Below, piece after piece: positions 60,175 through 64,000 of a stretch of DNA of 64,000 nt (position 1 is its first letter; the number at the start of each line of letters is the position of its first letter). The stretch covers positions 62,001 through 126,000 of the forward strand of contig NZ_JACVCU010000004.1 in the NCBI RefSeq assembly GCF_014518425.1, in the 5' to 3' direction. The position numbers and the translations under genes are program-made. This DNA comes from Terrabacter sp. MAHUQ-38 (GTDB lineage Bacteria > Actinomycetota > Actinomycetes > Actinomycetales > Dermatophilaceae). Below the pieces are notes generated by a model. It searched no databases, was not told where the DNA came from, and saw only the letters and a list, made by a program, of their open reading frames with translations.

Positions 60175-60585
60175 TCACGTCCGCCCCTGACTGGTGCGGA
60201 GGCGTCCGTGCCACCGGCAGGTGCGGGCGTCCTGACGGCACGGGGCGCCGGATGCCGTGGTTGCCCCACACAGGGGCCGGTCATGCCATGGGCACTTACC
60301 TGCCGGGAAGGCGCACCGGGCACCGGAACGGCCGATCGTCCCGCAGCATGTGCCGTCCAGACGGCGCTGGACATACTTCGGGAGTGGGCCTAGCTCCTCA
60401 TGGGGCGGCGTTTCGGCGACTGGGAGCGACACTCCCCCTCGCTCGTCCAAGCGGTCGCAGTCCAGCAGCCACAACAGGCCGTCCCACGGCTCGTGCTCGT
60501 CGGAGGATTCAAGACGGACCAGCAGCCATGAGTCCTCCGTAGCCTCCACCACGTAGCGTCCGCGGGGCTTCTCGTCGTAGATCAT
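60175..60585 (-). CDS. Cys-rich tandem-motif protein of the element
   Basis: Protein of 136 residues. The N-terminal half is acidic. The C-terminal part holds two copies of a Cys/His pattern: CGTIGRSGARCAFPAGKCPWH and CGATTASGAPCRQDARTCRWH, each of the form C-x3-T/G-x3-GxxC-x6-C-x2-H. Each copy could bind one zinc. The ATG overlaps the upstream stop (TGATG), so it is translationally coupled to the replication-like gene. Function unknown; a nucleic-acid-binding role is likely. Confidence 0.6.
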   Translation of the reverse strand: MIYDEKPRGRYVVEATEDSWLLVRLESSDEHEPWDGLLWLLDCDRLDERGGVSLPVAETPPHEELGPLPKYVQRRLDGTCCGTIGRSGARCAFPAGKCPWHDRPLCGATTASGAPCRQDARTCRWHGRLRTSQGRT

Positions 60586-61400
60586 CAGATGCGCCTCGCC
60601 CTCTCCCACGCATCACGGGGGCGGGATGGCACAGCGGCCAGCTCGTCCTGCCAACGCTCTTGGTGCAGCCACGTGGCAGGGTGAGGCCGGTAGTCCCCAT
60701 CCGGGCGCAATTGCATCCTGAGTGCCGGGAGCTGGAGCACAAGCGCATTGAGGATCACCTCCGGGTCACCACCAGCAGCCTTGACGGCCTTCGCCCACTT
60801 CCCTCTGGCTGCTCCCTTGCCCGTCTTGCGCGGGTACATCTTCCAGAACATGTCGAACGGATCAGCCTCGAAGGCCGGCCTGTTGCTCGCCGTCGTGGCT
60901 TCTTCTCCGGCCCCGGGCGTCAGCCCGGAGGTGTTTGTAGGACTGTCAAACGCAGGACCGTCAGACGGTAAAACAGTGCCATTCCCGTGCTCAGCCGTGT
61001 CAGACGATTCCCCTGAAATTGACAGACGAGGCGGCTCAAAATGACAGACGATTCCGTCCAATCGGGTGCCACGTTCGGGCTCGCGGGTGACACTCGATTC
61101 CGGGACGCAGCAGGCGTATCGAGCCTTACGCCCCTTGCCGCCTTGATACCCCCGCGTGGGCTTGGTCGTTTGTACCAACCACGTCCCCGTTAATGCCTCC
61201 ACGTGCCGCCAGATCGTCCGCTCGGACACACCCCTGAGTCCAGCAAGGGTGGTCGCCTTGATCGTCACCTCCCGACCGCTGGTGCCCTTGCCGCCGTGGA
61301 CAAGTAGCACCGCCGTCAGCTTCACCTGCGTTGGGAGCTTGCTACCCACGATGGCCTCTTGCCACTGGAACAGGTTGGCTGACACCCAACAATCGCTCAT
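60585..61400 (-). CDS. Helix-turn-helix replication initiator-like protein
   Basis: Protein of 271 residues. The N-terminal half is a winged-helix domain (LPTQVKLTAVLLVHGG ... TIKATTLAGLRGVSERTIWRHVEALTGTWLVQTTKPTRG). A Ser/Gly/Glu-rich linker follows. The C-terminal FDMFWKMYPRKTGKGAARGKWAKAVKAAG ... YRPHPATWLHQERWQDE is a block frequent in phage and plasmid replication-organiser proteins. It is likely an initiator or helper for element replication. The ATG overlaps the HNH stop (ATGA). Confidence 0.65.
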   Translation of the reverse strand: MSDCWVSANLFQWQEAIVGSKLPTQVKLTAVLLVHGGKGTSGREVTIKATTLAGLRGVSERTIWRHVEALTGTWLVQTTKPTRGYQGGKGRKARYACCVPESSVTREPERGTRLDGIVCHFEPPRLSISGESSDTAEHGNGTVLPSDGPAFDSPTNTSGLTPGAGEEATTASNRPAFEADPFDMFWKMYPRKTGKGAARGKWAKAVKAAGGDPEVILNALVLQLPALRMQLRPDGDYRPHPATWLHQERWQDELAAVPSRPRDAWERARRI

Positions 61401-61762
61401 TGCCGTCCTCCGTCACTCAGCAAGGAGAGCTGGAGCTGCACTGGGATGCCAGAGGGGCGCTGAGGCCTACGCCGTGGCCCGGCTCGGCGGACGTTCTCCG
61501 CGTGGCTGACCGGCTCCATGTGCAGGGGGTTGGCGCACAAGGTAGTGGTGCAGGACAGGTGATCGAGCTCCAGCCCGGAGGGGATCGGCTGGCCCGTCCA
61601 TGCGACGTAGGCCAGCCGATGGGTCTTCCACCGCCGACCTTGGTGCGAAACCTGGCCGTACCTGCCGTCGTTAGCCCCTTGCCAGACCCAGCACCCTCGC
61701 TCGTCCACGATCACTCGAGAGGCGATCCGCTCCATCACGGATTCCCGCTGCTCCGGGGTCAT
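61397..61762 (-). CDS. HNH endonuclease
   Basis: Protein of 121 residues. GCWVWQGANDGRYGQVSHQGRRWKTHRLAYVAWTGQPIPSGLELDHLSCTTTLCANPLHMEPVSHAENVRR is an HNH_3-type nuclease with the LELDHLC-like core and NPLHMEPV. It probably acts in element DNA processing or mobility. The ATG overlaps the 51-residue gene upstream (ATGA). Confidence 0.8.
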   Translation of the reverse strand: MTPEQRESVMERIASRVIVDERGCWVWQGANDGRYGQVSHQGRRWKTHRLAYVAWTGQPIPSGLELDHLSCTTTLCANPLHMEPVSHAENVRRAGPRRRPQRPSGIPVQLQLSLLSDGGRQ

Positions 61763-61914
61763 CCCTGGCCGTCCTTCAGCAGCAGGACAGCGAGCCTGTC
61801 TCGCTGTTCCGTGGAGATGATCGGCCACTCGTCCACGGTCTTCTTGATGTGCTCGGCCAGACGCTCGTTTCGGCGGGTCTCCACAGTGACGCGGGCCTCG
61901 GACTGCTCGGTCAT
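61759..61914 (-). CDS. 51-residue element protein
   Basis: A small gene (52 codons with stop): MTEQSEARVTVETRRNERL ... EQRDRLAVLLLKDGQG. It overlaps both neighbours by four bases (ATGA on each side), which strongly supports translation. It is helical and charged; function unknown. It could be a small DNA-binding or directionality protein. Confidence 0.6.
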   Translation of the reverse strand: MTEQSEARVTVETRRNERLAEHIKKTVDEWPIISTEQRDRLAVLLLKDGQG

Positions 61915-62129
61915 GGCTGACCACCCCCAAGCAGCGCGGCGATCCGCTGGACCTGCTCTGGCCTCAGCCGATCAATCTCGGTCATCCTCTGGGCTACGTA
62001 GTTGGCGATCGCCTCGGCTACGAGGTTTTGCCGCAACTCAGGGATCTTGGGGGAATCCCACCCTTCCCGGTGCACCGTTCGCGCGAGCATCGTGGTCGCG
62101 GCGTGCAGTGCCTTGCTCTTTCTTGCCAT
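61911..62129 (-). CDS. 72-residue element protein
   Basis: Protein of 72 residues with the helical tract HREGWDSPKIPELRQNLVAEAIANYVAQRMTEIDRLRPEQVQRIAALL. It is the first gene of the minus-strand operon after the integrase, and its stop overlaps the next start. It is a candidate recombination directionality factor by position, but no known family is visible. Confidence 0.5.
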   Translation of the reverse strand: MARKSKALHAATTMLARTVHREGWDSPKIPELRQNLVAEAIANYVAQRMTEIDRLRPEQVQRIAALLGGGQP

Positions 62130-62226
62130 CTCTGGCGCTGCTTCCTGCGCTGCTTGCCCGAGCTCGCCGCTCGTGCAGGAGGTTGGTCAACACTTCTCAG
62201 GCCCGCCGAACCCCCACCCTCCAAGG

Positions 62227-62256
62227 AAGTCCGGACTTGGGGTTCCAGCCCCAAAG
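62227..62256 (-). terminator. Hairpins downstream of the integrase gene
   Basis: The palindrome AAGTCCGGACTT (62227-62238) is adjacent to a second hairpin of TTGGGG (62237-62242) with CCCCAA (62249-62254). They lie about 120 bases past the integrase stop and upstream of the operon start at 62129. They may separate the two transcripts. Confidence 0.4.
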
Positions 62257-62352
62257 CCTTTCGATAGGCACAACGGTACGTCTCCCTACCGACGCTCCCC
62301 ATCAATGGAGGTGGCAGGGCGTGTCGTCGATTCCCTTGCTACCAAAGGTGAT

Positions 62353-62369
62353 TGTAAATTCCGTTTACA
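62353..62369. promoter_or_regulatory. Operator-like dyad TGTAAA-N5-TTTACA
   Basis: A perfect six-base inverted repeat with spacer TTCCG lies in an AT-rich patch between the integrase stop (62377) and the small-gene operon (62129). The layout suits a repressor site controlling the element's early operon. No repressor gene was identified in the element. Confidence 0.45.
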
Positions 62370-62376
62370 TCCGACC

Positions 62377-63801
62377 TCAGGCTCCCGAAGGCCCTCTCCT
62401 CGGCTTGATGCTCACAAGCTCGGGGTCGTAAATGTTGCCGCGTCGTGCGGACGGAAGCACCGTCACGGTCATGAGCTCACGCACAACGGCCCGCCTCCGG
62501 TCCAGCGCCAACGTTGCCCAAACCGGTTGCGGATCACGTCCCACGAACTGCGCCAGTGCGGATCCGCGAGTCGAATCGGCTAGGGCCGCCTCCACTTGGT
62601 CCAGCAGCCGCTGAGTCTCCTCGCTGATCTGGGCCAGCTGGGAGCCGGTGATCCTGCCCTTGATGAACAGATCGGCAGCTTCGCTCTGGCGCTCCCTCAG
62701 GCTCATGGCCTCCACCCGCAGAGCCTCCGTGTCCTCCGGTGCTGGGCCGTCCGCAAACACCGTCAGGAAGTCCTCGCGGCTCAGCAGGCCCAGCAGCACA
62801 CCCTCCACGTGCTCGTCCACGGCGTTCGCGCTGCGGGCCACATGGCCACCCCCGCCAGCCGGGCAACGGTAGACCGTTCGGGTGGTGCCCTTGCTGCGGT
62901 TGCGAGCTGCGGTTGCCGACTTCAGTGGTTGCCCGCACCCTGCCTTGCCGCATACGGCGATTCCCGCGAGCAACCACTTGGCCCGGTTGGTCACTGATCG
63001 TCGGCGGGCAGGGTCGCTCAGCAGCTTCACCACCGCTCGGTGGGTGTCCTCGCTGATGATCGCAGGCCAGGTGAGCCGCCCCAACACCTCACCGTTGAGC
63101 ACCGACAGGCCCGCGTTGCGCGGTCGGGTCAGCACCTGACGCAGGCTCGTGTAGTTCCACGGCCTGCCTGTGGAGGTGCTGACGTTGCGGGCGTTGAGGT
63201 CCGCGACGATGGAGCCAAGAGAAGCCCCGGCCAGCAGCGCCTTGCACGCACCCTGAATCTCGCGGGCCTCGGCGCGGTTCAGGGTGGCCGACCCGTCAGG
63301 CCGGATGTTCCAGCCGAACGGGGGAGCGCCGCCCAGCCAGCGCCCATCCCGCGCCGCTTGGAGCTGCGCCCGCTTCACTCGCTCGGCCTTGTGCTCGCTC
63401 TCCTGTCGGGCCACCGCCCCACGGATGCGAGCGGTCAGCCGGCCGCTGGACGTGGTGAGGTCCAGCTCGCCAGCCTGCGCAAACCGGGTCACGATCGCTC
63501 GGGGCTCGCAGGCCTCGATGTAGTCCTCCAGCTCGCGGGGAGACCGGTGCAGCCTGTCCTCGTGCCAAGCCAGCACGGCGTCCACCCTGCCGTGTCGAAT
63601 GGCTTCCAGCACGGCTGCGTACCCCTGACGCTTCTTGCCGCTGTAGGCGCTCGTGTCGTTGTCGGATTCAACCTGGACCACCTCCCAGCCGAGCCGAGCG
63701 GCGAGCCTCTCGCAGTCCTCGCGCTGACGTGCCACTCCGAGGCCTGCCCCGGTGCGGTCTTGGCTGATCCGGCAGTAGATCACTGCTCGCTTCTTGGTCA
63801 T
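62377..63801 (-). CDS. Large serine recombinase (integrase)
   Basis: Site-specific recombinase of 474 residues. The resolvase-type catalytic domain opens with AVIYCRISQD, nucleophile S13, followed by AWHEDRLHRSPRELEDYI and RFAQAGELDLTTSSGRL. A recombinase domain (GGAPPFGW ... ALLAGASLGSIVADLNARNVST) comes next. The zinc ribbon is CGKAGCGQPL ... RTVYRCP, with a coiled-coil at the C-terminus. The ATG is the 3' edge of attR, so the promoter overlaps the attachment site. It should catalyse attP/attB recombination into cpaF. Confidence 0.92.
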   Translation of the reverse strand: MTKKRAVIYCRISQDRTGAGLGVARQREDCERLAARLGWEVVQVESDNDTSAYSGKKRQGYAAVLEAIRHGRVDAVLAWHEDRLHRSPRELEDYIEACEPRAIVTRFAQAGELDLTTSSGRLTARIRGAVARQESEHKAERVKRAQLQAARDGRWLGGAPPFGWNIRPDGSATLNRAEAREIQGACKALLAGASLGSIVADLNARNVSTSTGRPWNYTSLRQVLTRPRNAGLSVLNGEVLGRLTWPAIISEDTHRAVVKLLSDPARRRSVTNRAKWLLAGIAVCGKAGCGQPLKSATAARNRSKGTTRTVYRCPAGGGGHVARSANAVDEHVEGVLLGLLSREDFLTVFADGPAPEDTEALRVEAMSLRERQSEAADLFIKGRITGSQLAQISEETQRLLDQVEAALADSTRGSALAQFVGRDPQPVWATLALDRRRAVVRELMTVTVLPSARRGNIYDPELVSIKPRRGPSGA

Positions 63802-63810
63802 GTACTCATT

Positions 63811-63852
63811 GTGACCTAACAAAATGCGGTGTGCCGGGGATGTGCACCGTGC
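63811..63852. other. attR junction of the integrative element
   Basis: The element arm begins with GTGACCTA (63811-63818) and continues ACAAAATGCGGT (63819-63830). Host sequence resumes at GT (63831-63832) and continues GCCGGGG, back in the cpaF frame. The distance from outer arm to GT (12 bases) is identical to that at attL. Confidence 0.85.
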
Positions 63853-64000
63853 ACGCCAACAGCGCCCGCGAGGCCGTGACGAAGATGTGCACCCTGCCGT
63901 TGCTCGCCGGAGAGAACGTGTCGAGCCGCTTCGTCGTGCCGACGGTGGCAGCGGCGGTCGACGTCGTCGTGCACGTCGCCCTCGAGCGGGATGGAGTTCG
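63831..64000 (+). pseudogene. cpaF: cpaF/tadA-type Tad pilus secretion ATPase, 3' part, interrupted
   Basis: The frame resumes as VPGMCTVHANSAREAVTKMCTLPLLAGENVSSRFVVPTVAAAVDVVVHVALERDGVR and runs off the window's edge. It carries the His box (CTVHANSAREA) of CpaF ATPases. The first codon (GTG) could in theory start a fragment, but no ribosome site is evident. Joined to the left part at the shared GT it gives LNSGVPGMCT with no frame change. Confidence 0.9.

Larger units (their letters stand above)
55098..63830. mobile_element. Integrative element with serine integrase and HK97 capsid gene (phiRv1-like layout)
   Basis: An 8,733-base unit sits inside cpaF. It carries a large serine integrase at its right end, then small genes, an HNH nuclease, a replication-initiator-like gene and a capsid gene, all on the minus strand. 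A divergent pair lies at the left end. Several genes are visibly less GC-rich than the host, notably around 55700-57230. No terminase, portal, protease or tail gene was seen. The layout resembles phiRv1/phiRv2 of Mycobacterium tuberculosis, small prophage-like elements with a serine integrase and capsid gene. It may be a phage satellite or a decayed prophage. Confidence 0.88.

Noticed and set aside
1-64000. tRNA, rRNA or CRISPR array
   Set aside because: No tRNA cloverleaf, rRNA segment or regularly spaced repeat was seen on either strand; the integration site is in cpaF rather than a tRNA gene.

Overview
The window is a very GC-rich stretch of an actinobacterial chromosome. Gene order, GTG/TTG starts, four-base start/stop overlaps, an F420-type nitroreductase-like protein, LCP, TIGR03089 and DUF3105 families all point to Actinomycetota, probably Micrococcales; an Intrasporangiaceae-like host is an inference. 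No rRNA, tRNA or CRISPR array was recognised.

Region 1 (1-16757) looks like one catabolic locus in two divergent halves. The left half (minus strand) is a complete trans-4-hydroxy-L-proline degradation operon: GntR regulator, DadA-like oxidase, small [2Fe-2S] protein, FAD/[2Fe-2S] oxidase subunit, DapA-like deaminase, hydroxyproline 2-epimerase and the start of an aldehyde dehydrogenase. The right half (plus strand) starts with a cytoplasmic GH127 beta-L-arabinofuranosidase. An oligopeptide-type ABC importer (lipoprotein, two permeases, two ATPases), a prolyl aminopeptidase and an M24 Xaa-Pro aminopeptidase follow. Arabinose beta-linked to hydroxyproline is the hallmark of plant extensins, so I infer that the locus imports arabinosylated hydroxyproline peptides, deglycosylates and clips them, and burns the hydroxyproline to 2-oxoglutarate.

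Region 2 (16953-25152) is a cell-envelope polymer operon: GT2, CDP-glycerol glycerophosphotransferase-like protein, TagGH-type ABC exporter, two CDP-alcohol phosphatidyltransferases, a glycosyltransferase and a TagD-like cytidylyltransferase. Region 3 (25357-42016) mixes envelope and housekeeping genes: an amidase/SpoIID/FG-GAP fusion, scoAB CoA-transferase, a peptidoglycan-binding-domain protein, TIGR03089, LCP, DUF2304, two glycosyltransferases, a UPF0104-like membrane protein, a DDN-like protein, DUF3105, a DNA glycosylase and a secreted beta-propeller/FG-GAP protein. Region 4 (42173-53915) has PhoX, a GT1/unknown/DyP peroxidase operon, a double-hotdog thioesterase and an FHA-FtsK/EssC-type ATPase.

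Region 5 (54210-64000) is a cpaF/tadA-type secretion ATPase gene split by an 8,733 bp integrative element. The element encodes a large serine integrase, HNH nuclease, a replication-initiator-like protein, several small proteins, a solitary HK97-type capsid protein and a divergent AlbA_2-like/membrane-protein pair. The two junctions rebuild a strikingly symmetric attP centred on a GT dinucleotide and an in-frame attB inside cpaF. It resembles the phiRv1 type of small prophage-like element.
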